Notes under the pieces: model-generated
Told to the model about the DNA's origin: nothing
The model's database searches: none
The model's input: only the letters and a program-made list of their open reading frames with translations
Source: JAJYTI01 sp035302145
Lineage (GTDB): Bacteria; Bacteroidota; Bacteroidia; Flavobacteriales; Flavobacteriaceae
Direction: 5' to 3'
Length of the DNA: 11,968 nucleotides
Assembly (NCBI GenBank): GCA_035302145.1
Contig: DATGSX010000025.1
Span: 1-11,968, forward strand
Translations under genes and position numbers: made by a program
In this document: one piece after another, positions 1-7,215 of the stretch
Layout of the letters: each line of letters starts with the position of its first letter
Position numbering within the stretch: position 1 is the stretch's first letter

Positions 1-395
1 TACAAATGCTCTGCTCATATTTTTTAATCAACTAACTTTCATTGAAATATACAAAAATTTACTTTAGTTGCTTAAACTAGCATTCTTAAGGTTAACCTAT
101 TGTTCAATTCGTGTTGAAAGCTATTTAATATACTAAAACAGTTATTTATTAAATTATAGCCTATAAGAGCTATAATCGAAAATATAGAATATATTAGCTA
201 TAATTACTCTAATGCATTAAGTCATAAAGGATGCTAGCAGTAATAAAAGGTGATATTATTAATGAATATATTCTAATGGGTACAGCTACTGAGCTTTACC
301 TTGGCTATTGCAGTAGGGTTGGTAGTGTGTTACGCTGCATTTTTCACCTTATAGTACAATATCGTTTTAGCATCTAGTAAACCCTGGCCTATTAT
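1..395. other. AT-rich intergenic region with no recognisable gene
   Basis: I see no credible reading frame, tRNA or rRNA in this stretch on either strand. It holds a perfect 8-bp inverted repeat (153-160 ATTATAGC with 169-176 GCTATAAT, 8-nt loop), and part of the right arm recurs as AGCTATAATT at 197-206. A distant 7-bp pair (AAGGTGA near 247-253, TCACCTT near 344-350) is also present. None is followed by a clear T-run on the minus strand close to the gene that ends at 396, so I do not call a terminator. In DNA this AT-rich, such small repeats can arise by chance. Confidence 0.6.
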
Positions 396-803
396 TTAAG
401 TCCATTCCACATCCTCTAGCTTTTCTAGTTCTGCTACTAATTCAATAAGAGAGTCAGGATCGATTATTTCAGTGTTTATGGTTAGTACTTTATCCTCGCC
501 TTTCACTATATAATCACCAGCAAAATATCTAATTTTCTTTACATCTGAAAGATTGATTTTCTTTCCTACAAACGGATCGTTTACTTTTAAAACCCCATTA
601 ACTAAAACTGCATATTGATAATAATGTTGGTAGGCATATAAAGCAAAATAAGCTAGGGAAATTATAAGCCAACCATACTTTATCCAACTGCTTTCTCTGC
701 TTTCTACATTATCAATTAGCAAGTAAATAATAGAAAATCCAAGCCATACTAAAGCTAACACCAAGTTTGTTCTTACTCTTCTTTTTTTATAACGTATTTT
801 CAT
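396..803 (-). CDS. Small two-TM membrane protein with PH-like C-terminal region
   Basis: This 135-residue protein has a strongly basic N-terminus (residues 2-11, rich in K and R) and two hydrophobic segments at about 13-31 and 41-60. A soluble region of about 75 residues follows. That tail begins with a short beta-rich stretch (YAVLVNGVLKVNDPF) and ends in a charged helix (about 117-131), a layout seen in bacterial PH-like (bPH) membrane proteins. No catalytic motif is visible. The assignment as bPH-like rests on architecture only, and the cellular role is unknown. The ATG at 803 is a normal start. A single promoter-like octamer (TATTTTTG, 860-853) lies upstream, but it lacks a matching -33 element, so it is not called. 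The gene is separated from the DUF4230 gene by 96 bp and may be independent of it. Confidence 0.75.
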   Translation of the reverse strand: MKIRYKKRRVRTNLVLALVWLGFSIIYLLIDNVESRESSWIKYGWLIISLAYFALYAYQHYYQYAVLVNGVLKVNDPFVGKKINLSDVKKIRYFAGDYIVKGEDKVLTINTEIIDPDSLIELVAELEKLEDVEWT

Positions 804-899
804 TTTTTAAAATAAAAAAGTTCAATTCGCACTACAAACAAGGGAATTAACTCAAAAATATTGACAAAAAATGCTTTCTCCTCCCTTTCTGTTCACTAT

Positions 900-1523
900 T
901 TATTTTTTAAATTTCTGAAGCTGTTCGAATTGATCGACTTCTTTAATAATTTCTTGATTGTATTTTAAGGTCCATCCTAAAGAATTGGTTAGAATATAAA
1001 ATTTAGCAAGTTCACTTATTAGCCTATTTTCAGCGTTCAATATTAAATTGGATGCTTCCACTTTCTTCATCAACCTCTTCCTAACATCCTCATTTATAGT
1101 GTTATAATCTTTAGCTTCAAATGGATTTAGAAAATCGGCTTGGACGTCGTAATACTCAAAATCTGGATATACTTTTATTTCTTTATTTGGAATGGAGGTG
1201 ATAATTAACTCTTTGTTTTCTTCATCTAAAACATATTCTAGCTTGCTAAGATCATAAGCTATAGTGACATCTGCATTTACAATAACCAGCGCCTTTTTCT
1301 CTACGTTATATAAATTCGCAAACAAGGCTTTAGAGTTTTTATAAGTATATACTTTGCTGTAATGCCCTTCGGTTACAATGAGTTTGCTAACATTTTTTAA
1401 TTGCTCTTGTATTAAGCTCGAACTCTCTTTTAATATCGCCTTACTTTCCTTTTTATCCTGAAAATAATTAAAGGCAAGCATAAAAGCTACGGTAATAACA
1501 ATTCCTACTAAGATTTTTCTCAT
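900..1523 (-). CDS. DUF4230 family single-pass membrane protein
   Basis: This 207-residue protein starts with an uncleaved-looking hydrophobic anchor (about residues 4-18 after MRK). A long mostly extracytoplasmic region follows. The pattern (anchor, short linker helix, a beta-rich segment with repeated V/I-x-V/I-x-A-D-V type strands around 80-95, a D-x-E-Y-Y-D-V element near 123-129, then a long C-terminal helix beginning near NTINEDVRKRL) fits the DUF4230 family as I know it from Bacteroidota. The function of that family is not established. I prefer the ATG at 1523. A TTG two codons further upstream (1529) is open in frame, but it adds only two residues and weakens the K/R-plus-hydrophobic start. 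The 140-bp gap upstream contains no promoter I could pair confidently. Confidence 0.75.
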   Translation of the reverse strand: MRKILVGIVITVAFMLAFNYFQDKKESKAILKESSSLIQEQLKNVSKLIVTEGHYSKVYTYKNSKALFANLYNVEKKALVIVNADVTIAYDLSKLEYVLDEENKELIITSIPNKEIKVYPDFEYYDVQADFLNPFEAKDYNTINEDVRKRLMKKVEASNLILNAENRLISELAKFYILTNSLGWTLKYNQEIIKEVDQFEQLQKFKK

Positions 1524-1666
1524 ACTCAAAAATACATAATAAATTAACGAGAAGATTTAGAATATTTCTTAAGACCTACTAATAAGCTTTACTCTTTTCT
1601 TCAATCAACTACGTTCATCTGTTTGTAGTTTATAAATATAAGTAGCTTAGTTTATCTTATTTCACT

Positions 1667-2131
1667 TCATACTCTTTCACAAAAGATTAGATGGGAATGG
1701 CTAGCACTTTTATTTTTCGATAAGAAAACGAAGTCTTTGGTTTTCCCGATCAACACCCCCTTTACCGTTTCATTATCGGCATATCTAAGGCTAATTGGCG
1801 ATTGTTTTTTAATCTGCTTTGCAGTGACTTCTCCGTAGTAATCCGCATAAAAGTACAAGTATTTAATGAACAACACCAAGAACGACACATACCTATACAA
1901 GTTAAACCAGCTTTTTTTATCCCAACCAAAAACCATTTTCGAATAAGTTTTCGGGTATTTCCTTCTCCAAACCGTATCTAGTTTAAAAATCATGAAAACC
2001 AACAAGATGGTTAATGCAGAAAACAATAGAATTTTAAAGTCGGAAAACGGTGCTATTAAAAAGTCGAATACATCGGAGTAATCAAAAACATTAATTCCAA
2101 AGGCTGCATATTTTTTAAAGTTGAAAAGCAT
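1667..2131 (-). CDS. Uncharacterised membrane protein; N-terminus probably lies further upstream
   Basis: The ORF from the first ATG encodes 154 residues with two hydrophobic segments (about 33-50 and 80-97). A short, positively charged, strand-rich tail (about 103-150) follows. I do not recognise a named family. The frame is open for another 45 codons upstream of this ATG (2132-2266). The extra peptide looks like real protein: a polar lysine-rich start containing IKLTNEAKKK, then RGTYGF, then a further hydrophobic helix (FITISYLIIVGVG). With that helix the protein would have three TM segments and about 199 residues. The upstream part has no ATG, GTG or TTG in frame before the stop at 2267-2269. 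The gene is therefore either started at a rare codon, damaged near its 5' end, or affected by a sequence error. The C-terminus (FCERV, TGA at 1667) is also abrupt. Confidence 0.55.
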   Translation of the reverse strand: MLFNFKKYAAFGINVFDYSDVFDFLIAPFSDFKILLFSALTILLVFMIFKLDTVWRRKYPKTYSKMVFGWDKKSWFNLYRYVSFLVLFIKYLYFYADYYGEVTAKQIKKQSPISLRYADNETVKGVLIGKTKDFVFLSKNKSASHSHLIFCERV

Positions 2132-2283
2132 ACCTACTCCAACAATTATCAGATAGGAAATGGTAATAAACGATTGTAAATCTTTTAGAATGAATCCGTA
2201 GGTTCCTCTAATTTTTTTCTTTGCTTCATTGGTTAGTTTTATTTGGGATAGCGAAAAATATAGGCTTTAAACCCAATACTTAA

Positions 2284-2306
2284 GAGGGCCCCTATTCGGG
2301 CACCTC
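2284..2306 (-). terminator. GC-rich stem-loop after the cholesterol oxidase gene
   Basis: An 8-bp stem (2284-2291 GAGGGCCC with 2298-2306 GGGCACCTC, one bulged A at 2302) closes a 6-nt loop. It stands out because it is strongly GC-rich in an AT-rich region and starts 6 bp after the stop codon of the oxidase gene. On the minus strand it is followed by TTAAGTATT rather than a clean T-run. On the plus strand it is followed by GGTTTTT. It may work as a terminator or 3'-end stabiliser for the oxidase transcript, but the weak U-tract on the relevant strand keeps confidence moderate. Confidence 0.45.
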
Positions 2307-2311
2307 GGTTT

Positions 2312-3925
2312 TTAAAAATCCTTTTTAATAATCTCGTCCATACAGTATTCTGCAATGGCTGTAATCGTCAAAAAAGGATTTACTCCTATACTTGCTGGAA
2401 CCAAAGCCCCGTCGGTTACATATAGATTTTTATACCCCTTTACCCGTCCAAAAAGATCGGTTGTTTTGCCCAAAACCGCCCCACCTAACGGATGGTAACA
2501 AATATCTGGTCCGTAACCTCCTTTCCACAACAAACCAGAAGGTGTACCTCCATTGGCTTTATTCATCTTTTTAATGAAATACTTAGCGTTGGTCACCGTA
2601 TGCTTATAGCTTTCTTTTTCCCAATGAATTTTTATATCGTCCACAGCGGTATCATAATATATATGGCCTGGTCTTGGCACTTTATTTATAATCAAGTATA
2701 AAGCTGTGTACACCTCCATTCCCATAGGCAATGGCGATATTTCTGCAAAGAACGCGTGTTTCTTATCCTCCCAATTGTCTATACCCGAAACTGGAATGGT
2801 AGACTGTTTTACGCCGGTTCCTACACGGTAATTTGTTTCGGAAGCCTTATCTTCTACCCTATTAAACAGCGTATTCACCATATTCCTACCCGTCATAATA
2901 TTTCCATTATTTCCCCAATAACCACCTAAAGTCGAATCAAATCTTGTCATATTCCCCTTGAATTTGGAGGCTAACAAGAGCTTGGTAGTACCTAGACTTC
3001 CTGCGTTTAGAAAGAGTCTTTTACAGCGAATTACTTTCTTATTTACTATATTACCTTGGGTATCGAGCACGTGAATAAAGACGTTATACCTACCATCGGA
3101 CTCTTCAAAATAGGTTACTTCATGCAGGTCTTGAATGGTAAGTAAACCGGTTTGCAATGCTTTTTTTAAATAGGTTTTCTCTAAGCTTTGTTTTCCATGG
3201 TTATTACCATAGATTACTTCTTTTGCCAAAGCTGATTTTGGTACCTCCCCTTTTTCTTCTTTCTGCATGTATTCAAACGAATATACATTGGGCACTCTCT
3301 GTGTTTTAAATCCTGCCTGGTGTGCCTCGCTCTCTCCTACCCTTGCAAACTTATAGTAAGGCGTCTTTTTAAAATAGTCATCCGAAATTTCATTGACCTC
3401 CAATTCTTTCTCCGCTAAAGGGAAGTATTTCTCCCAAAACACTTCTACATCCAGTTCAGGAAAGATCTCTTTAAAGTATGCTTTTTTAGGTTGTACTGCC
3501 ATGCCGCCATTAACCAAGGAGCCTCCACCAACCCCACGTCCGGCATAAACTTTAACGTTCTTAAAATCCATCCTATCAAGAACCCCGGTAAATTTTTTGC
3601 TAAAATGTGCGATGTTCATCATTGGCGCTTGCGTAGACTTCTTAAGCCAAGTGGAGTTGTTTTTTGGAGTGATTAAGTTCGAGAATGGTTTGTATGCGCC
3701 ATCGTCCTTTTCCCAATCTAACCCCATTTCTAGCATGTGTACTTTTTTGCCCGCTTGCGTAAGTCGTAAAGCGGCTACCGCTCCACCATAACCCGAGCCT
3801 ATCACTAAATTCTCTACTACTTCTTCATCTATCATAGACCATAATTCTTTTCCAAAAACACTAGGCATCATTAGTGCTGCACCCATTCCAGAACTTAATT
3901 TTATAAAGGTTTTTCGTTTCAACAC
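2312..3925 (-). CDS. Cholesterol oxidase, class I (FAD-dependent GMC oxidoreductase)
   Basis: This enzyme is predicted to oxidise a 3-beta-hydroxysterol with O2 to the 3-keto-4-ene product and H2O2. The 537-residue protein follows the Streptomyces/Brevibacterium ChoA type from end to end. It has a Rossmann FAD site GSGYGG (43-48) with acidic E66 at the end of the second strand. GRGVGGGSLVNGGMAV (129-144) is the FAD/active-site loop and includes the Asn and Met known in that family. A central conserved block, EVPKSALAKEVIYGNNHGKQS, spans about 227-247. Catalytic residues are E395 (FAEISP), H478 (CYHPLGG) and N516 (VNPF), matching Glu361, His447 and Asn485 of the Streptomyces enzyme with almost the same spacing. 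The N-terminus (RKTFIK followed by a hydrophobic stretch to about residue 25) resembles a Tat signal with Lys in place of the second Arg, which suggests export of the folded flavoprotein. The start is not ATG: GTG at 3925 or TTG at 3922, the latter giving the more usual MKRKTFIK. The gene appears monocistronic. The natural substrate could be another sterol or hopanoid-like alcohol. Confidence 0.9.
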   Translation of the reverse strand: MLKRKTFIKLSSGMGAALMMPSVFGKELWSMIDEEVVENLVIGSGYGGAVAALRLTQAGKKVHMLEMGLDWEKDDGAYKPFSNLITPKNNSTWLKKSTQAPMMNIAHFSKKFTGVLDRMDFKNVKVYAGRGVGGGSLVNGGMAVQPKKAYFKEIFPELDVEVFWEKYFPLAEKELEVNEISDDYFKKTPYYKFARVGESEAHQAGFKTQRVPNVYSFEYMQKEEKGEVPKSALAKEVIYGNNHGKQSLEKTYLKKALQTGLLTIQDLHEVTYFEESDGRYNVFIHVLDTQGNIVNKKVIRCKRLFLNAGSLGTTKLLLASKFKGNMTRFDSTLGGYWGNNGNIMTGRNMVNTLFNRVEDKASETNYRVGTGVKQSTIPVSGIDNWEDKKHAFFAEISPLPMGMEVYTALYLIINKVPRPGHIYYDTAVDDIKIHWEKESYKHTVTNAKYFIKKMNKANGGTPSGLLWKGGYGPDICYHPLGGAVLGKTTDLFGRVKGYKNLYVTDGALVPASIGVNPFLTITAIAEYCMDEIIKKDF

Positions 3926-3974
3926 TTTCTTTTTAAAAAAAACAGATTGTTTCTCTTATTTAAAACATTAATAA

Positions 3975-3986
3975 AGCATATATGCT
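3975..3986. repeat. 12-bp perfect palindrome upstream of cholesterol oxidase
   Basis: AGCATATATGCT is a perfect palindrome about 50 bp before the start codon of the oxidase gene. Its position would suit an operator or promoter-proximal site. A 12-bp AT-rich palindrome can occur by chance, and no second copy is visible in the window, so this is only a candidate. Confidence 0.3.
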
Positions 3987-4068
3987 AATAAATTTAGCCA
4001 TTACTAACATTTAACTCAAACATCTCTTTATTTCCATGTCCATTCGAAACTCTAATAAAGCTATTAAA

Positions 4069-5136
4069 CTACTCCTTATAGGCTTCTTTGCGCCCTTCTT
4101 TTATTATCTCGTCTATTTCCTCTTCTAAATCCGAATCCATTTCAACTTCGGTAGTAGCATAAAGTGACGAAACGGTAATTTTTGAAAAGAGTGGTAAATG
4201 ATCGGAGCCTATATCAGACAGTATTTTTATCGCATTAACTTGAATCCCTTTCGAGCAAAATATAAGGTCTAGAGGAAATCTAAAAATGCTTGGTCTAACA
4301 GGAAAAGTGCCTAAAACGCCCCTACCCTTTCGCACATCTTTCAATTTAGAGATTTTAGCAAATAATCTGGAGCTTCTAGACCAGCAAACATCATTAAAAT
4401 CCCCTACTACTATAGATGGGTATTTTGTGTCTCTTATTAGCTTTCCTAGCTTCATCAACTCTGCATCGTTTTGTTTTGAAGTAGGTTTTTCGGTTGGACT
4501 TGGTGGGGGTGGATGGATACCCCAGAAAACAAATCGATTCCCATCCTCATCCTCCAATAGTGCTTCAATAGAAGGGGTCTCGTCTGATATTAAAAAATGC
4601 TCTTTGACTTCTATAGCTTGCAACTTAGTGTAAAAATGCATCCCATACCTATTCTCCAAGGCTATTTTATGATGGTTAGGAAAATCACTTTCTATCTCCT
4701 GTAACGCATTTTCCCAATCCTCATTCGTTTCCGTGGTCAGTAAAATATCAGGATTTACCTCCTTCACTAACTTTATTAGCCTATGGTACTCCTTGTTCTT
4801 TTGCAACACATTGGCCGTAACAATCGAAATCTCTTTGGCCGACGTCTCATAACTTACAGGTTTCTTTTTCGTAAAAATAGAACTAAGGGGTACATACGGC
4901 CAGATGATATACACCTGGTAGGCAATAGCTATAAGTAAGGCTACCTGTGAAAGATAAAGTAAGGTACTCTCCTCTTCCACTAATAAGAAGCTAGCAATTA
5001 CTATAGCTAACTGTAAAAACAACACTTGAATTCTAATATAATCGAATACCTGCACCGACCAATGCGTTATTCTAAACGAGGGTAGAAAACTCATTAAAAA
5101 TAGTAGGAAGGATAGGATGATGAAAGTGGTAGTCAT
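4069..5136 (-). CDS. Membrane-anchored endonuclease/exonuclease/phosphatase family protein
   Basis: The 355-residue protein has an N-terminal membrane part with hydrophobic helices at about 4-19, 38-53 and 59-80. A complete EEP (DNase I/exonuclease III-like) domain follows at about 102-322. Metal and catalytic residues are in the expected order: N109 (TANV), E136 (TTETN), H208 (GIHPP), D246 and N248 (GDFND), D290 (PLDLIF) and D312/H313 (GSDHLP). The fold hydrolyses phosphodiester or phosphomonoester bonds with Mg2+; nucleases and lipid or sugar phosphatases share it, so the substrate cannot be named. The layout resembles YafD-type proteins. The proline-rich loop after H208 (HPPPPSPTEKP) is common in this branch. 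An acidic C-terminal tail (about 331-348, rich in D and E) follows the domain. The catalytic side could face either the cytoplasm or the periplasm. The 113-bp gap to the CorA gene suggests separate transcription or a loose operon. Confidence 0.85.
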   Translation of the reverse strand: MTTTFIILSFLLFLMSFLPSFRITHWSVQVFDYIRIQVLFLQLAIVIASFLLVEEESTLLYLSQVALLIAIAYQVYIIWPYVPLSSIFTKKKPVSYETSAKEISIVTANVLQKNKEYHRLIKLVKEVNPDILLTTETNEDWENALQEIESDFPNHHKIALENRYGMHFYTKLQAIEVKEHFLISDETPSIEALLEDEDGNRFVFWGIHPPPPSPTEKPTSKQNDAELMKLGKLIRDTKYPSIVVGDFNDVCWSRSSRLFAKISKLKDVRKGRGVLGTFPVRPSIFRFPLDLIFCSKGIQVNAIKILSDIGSDHLPLFSKITVSSLYATTEVEMDSDLEEEIDEIIKEGRKEAYKE

Positions 5137-5249
5137 AGATAGCTACTTATTTAAAGTATATAACACAGTAGTGGGTTCGTAAAATTCATTTCGTTTTGAA
5201 TGTACTAGTATTAACAATATAGCAAAAGGTGTTTGTTCATAGTTTGAAT

Positions 5250-6314
5250 TCATAGCCATTTCTTCTTTCTAAAATATAAAAGCATCCCAATCACAATAAC
5301 TATCATTATGCCCCACATAATAAAATAACTGTATTTATAATGGAGTTCTGGAATATGATCGAAGTTGGTTCCATATATCCCAGCTATAAAAGTTAAGGGG
5401 ATAAAGATGACCGAGAAAACGGTCAAGAACCTCATAATATCATTCAGTTTACTGCTGATTGTTGTGTGATAAATATTCAGCTGGTCAGATAAAATCTCCC
5501 GATAGCTGTCGGAGGAGTCACTGGCTTGGCTTATATTATCTTGTAGCTCTTTAAAATGAACATAGGTGCTATCCGAGATAAGTTCCGACTCCATTTTAGC
5601 TAAGGAGAAAATCATTTCCTTCGCTGGTTTAATATTTTTACGAAGGAAGTTTAATTCCCGTTTGTAGTTGTTAATTTCAATAATGACATCTTGGTCGGGG
5701 TCGAGTAAAAGGTTTTCTTCTAAAGTCTCTATTTTCTCTCCCAAGAGGCTAATAACGTATAAATAGTTATCTACCACAATATCGAGTAACGCGAAGGTCA
5801 AATAATCCGTTCCCCCATTTTTTATTCTTTTTTTCTGTTTTCTTATTCGTTCGCGTACAGGCTCAAAAACATCACCTTTTCTTTCTTGAAAGGTGATTAG
5901 TACCGTTTTAGTTAAGATCAGACTCAAGTTTTCCACCATGATGGTTTCGGTTTTGGGATCCTGTTGCAGCATTTTTATGGTAATCAAGGTACAATTATCA
6001 TAATCAATGATTTTCGGTCGGGCTTCGGTATTCATTACCTCAGCCATAACCAGGCTATCAAAGTCAAACACCGTGGCTATTTCTTCCATTAGCTTCAAGT
6101 TGTGAAGTCCGTCAATGTTCAGCCAGGTCACCGTATCCTCCTCTTTATACTTACTTATTTCCTTTACACTAGCTACAAGATCCTCTGTAAGGTTTTCTGC
6201 ATCAAAGTCAATAATTCGGACCACTACTTGGTCCATTTTCTTTTTCCCTCTAAAGAATAATTCATCTGGCGATTGTCCTATTTCCTCTTTCTTTTTCTTA
6301 ATAAACCTTGTCAT
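5250..6314 (-). CDS. CorA family divalent cation channel, GTN signature variant
   Basis: This is an inner-membrane Mg2+/Co2+ channel of the CorA family, 354 residues, nearly the same length as Thermotoga CorA. The N-terminal cytoplasmic funnel domain (about 28-240) includes VTWLNIDGL (62-70), the conserved start of the family's alpha/beta domain. A long stalk helix (about 240-297) leads into TM1 (about 297-314), the periplasmic signature loop and TM2 (about 329-347). The protein ends in the basic KKKWL tail characteristic of CorA. The signature loop reads YGTNFDHIPEL: the usual GMN is GTN at 315-317 (ACC codon for Thr). Members with GxN other than GMN are known and some of those transport Zn2+, so ion selectivity should not be assumed. 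The ATG at 6314 is preceded by AAAGGAAATA, a possible ribosome binding site. It stands alone, with a 291-bp gap upstream. Confidence 0.92.
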   Translation of the reverse strand: MTRFIKKKKEEIGQSPDELFFRGKKKMDQVVVRIIDFDAENLTEDLVASVKEISKYKEEDTVTWLNIDGLHNLKLMEEIATVFDFDSLVMAEVMNTEARPKIIDYDNCTLITIKMLQQDPKTETIMVENLSLILTKTVLITFQERKGDVFEPVRERIRKQKKRIKNGGTDYLTFALLDIVVDNYLYVISLLGEKIETLEENLLLDPDQDVIIEINNYKRELNFLRKNIKPAKEMIFSLAKMESELISDSTYVHFKELQDNISQASDSSDSYREILSDQLNIYHTTISSKLNDIMRFLTVFSVIFIPLTFIAGIYGTNFDHIPELHYKYSYFIMWGIMIVIVIGMLLYFRKKKWL

Positions 6315-6605
6315 ATATTTCCTTTAATTGAACCTAATTATGCTAGCGCTTCATCTCTTTATAGCCTACTTCCTCTGCATTTGGTTGTTTAAAATACCAC
6401 TCCTTTCTCAGTTAAATTTATAACTTATTACAAGAATTATCACGATACCTTTAAGTTATTTAAGCATTACTCATAAAAACATTAAGAAACCTCCTGCACC
6501 ACATCTTATATAACATTAGCGCAGATAAGCCTAAGGGAAGGTGTTTTTTAGATAGTAGTAGACGGATATAAAATTGTGAGGGGATGAACTAAGGGCAATA
6601 CTGTT
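6315..6605. other. Intergenic gap between DUF6090 remnant and corA
   Basis: I find only very short frames here (for example an 18-codon one on the minus strand) and no convincing hairpin terminator after the DUF6090 remnant. Any corA promoter should lie here, but no clear TAnnTTTG element paired with a -33 TTTG is visible. Confidence 0.5.
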
Positions 6606-7116
6606 TTAATTAATTTCCTTTTCAATCAAAGCCAATATTTCCTCTATTTTCGCCATCAATTTAGGGTAGTAATCATTATTCAAATTCCAGGACATGGCTG
6701 CAAAACCAGTCATATGTCCTTCATATTGCACCGATTGTAACAAATGAAGTGGCCCCTGTTTAAATTTTGTTCGTTTAATCCCAAAATCCGCAAGGCTAGC
6801 ACCTAGACCCAATCTTAAGTTTGCTTTGTTTCTTACCATCTCTATCGTTCTCGAACGCATGTTTAAAAGTTCTTGTTCTTGCAGCCGAACCCGGTAAAGA
6901 ATACCACTCCAAGAGGATAATAAAAACTTCAACTCGTCATTGCTGAAGATGGACAGTTTCCCTGAGTGGATAATCTCATCTATAACCCCTAGATTTGAAT
7001 CACATTGTACTTCTATGGATAAAGAATTGATCATTAAGTTTCCAAACTCTTTTTCGGTTATTTTAGGAGCATCTGGTCCAATAGTTTTGTCTAATTATTT
7101 TAAATAGGTTTATCAT
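6606..7116 (-). pseudogene. DUF6090 family protein remnant with internal deletion and frameshift
   Basis: The 5' end (ATG at 7116) reads MINLFKIIRQN, a typical DUF6090 N-terminus, then leaves frame and stops after 17 codons. The next frame opens at 7094 without a start codon and runs to 6606. It carries the C-terminal half of the same family: a segment containing GPDAPKITEKEFGNL, then IDEIIHSGKLSIFSNDEL and a tryptophan in LLSSWSG. What is missing is the membrane anchor (YAIGEIVLVVIGILIALQIN in the intact copy next door) and the segment after it. Comparing the positions of the SG motif in both copies, I estimate about 75-80 codons were lost. An ATG at 7034 could still start a 142-residue soluble fragment, which an automatic caller may list as a hypothetical protein. 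I consider the locus broken; the adjacent intact gene (start 8037) is the likely paralogue. Confidence 0.75.
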
Positions 7117-7146
7117 GAATTAGTGTTTAGTCATTAGAACTAATTC
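7117..7146. repeat. Inverted repeat between the two DUF6090 loci
   Basis: GAATTAGT (7117-7124) and ACTAATTC (7139-7146) form a perfect 8-bp inverted repeat with a 14-nt loop. It sits about 70 bp after the intact DUF6090 gene and directly before the ATG of the remnant. No T-run follows on the minus strand, so it is a poor terminator candidate. Its meaning is unknown. Confidence 0.4.
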
Positions 7147-7215
7147 TAATTACAGCGAAAGAAGGAGTAAAAGCTCCTCTATATTAAGTTTCTAAATAAG
7201 GCAACTTTAGTATTT

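Noticed and set aside
1..395. tRNA, small RNA or mobile element end in the gene-free left flank
   Set aside because: No T-loop or anticodon-arm pattern, no terminal inverted repeat with a target duplication, and no transposase fragment.
853..860. TATTTTTG octamer upstream of the 396-803 gene
   Set aside because: No -33 element at 19-21 bp, and such octamers are expected by chance in AT-rich DNA.
1527..1534. Perfect TAnnTTTG-type octamer (TATTTTTG on the minus strand) next to the DUF4230 start
   Set aside because: It is 3 bp from the ATG at 1523, so transcription would begin inside the start codon, and no TTTG lies at the -33 distance.
1640..1680. Possible frameshift at the end of the 1667-2131 gene (a TTTT run, after which another frame reads VKEYEVK and stop)
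   Set aside because: Too short to judge without homologues; both endings are possible.
2392..4633. Several plus-strand frames of 60-115 codons (for example 2392-2574, 3491-3676, 4286-4633)
   Set aside because: They lie wholly inside well-supported minus-strand genes, show no family motifs and are antisense shadows.
7117..7146. Inverted repeat as terminator of the intact DUF6090 gene
   Set aside because: AT-rich stem of 8 bp, 14-nt loop and no T-run on the minus strand; kept only as a repeat.
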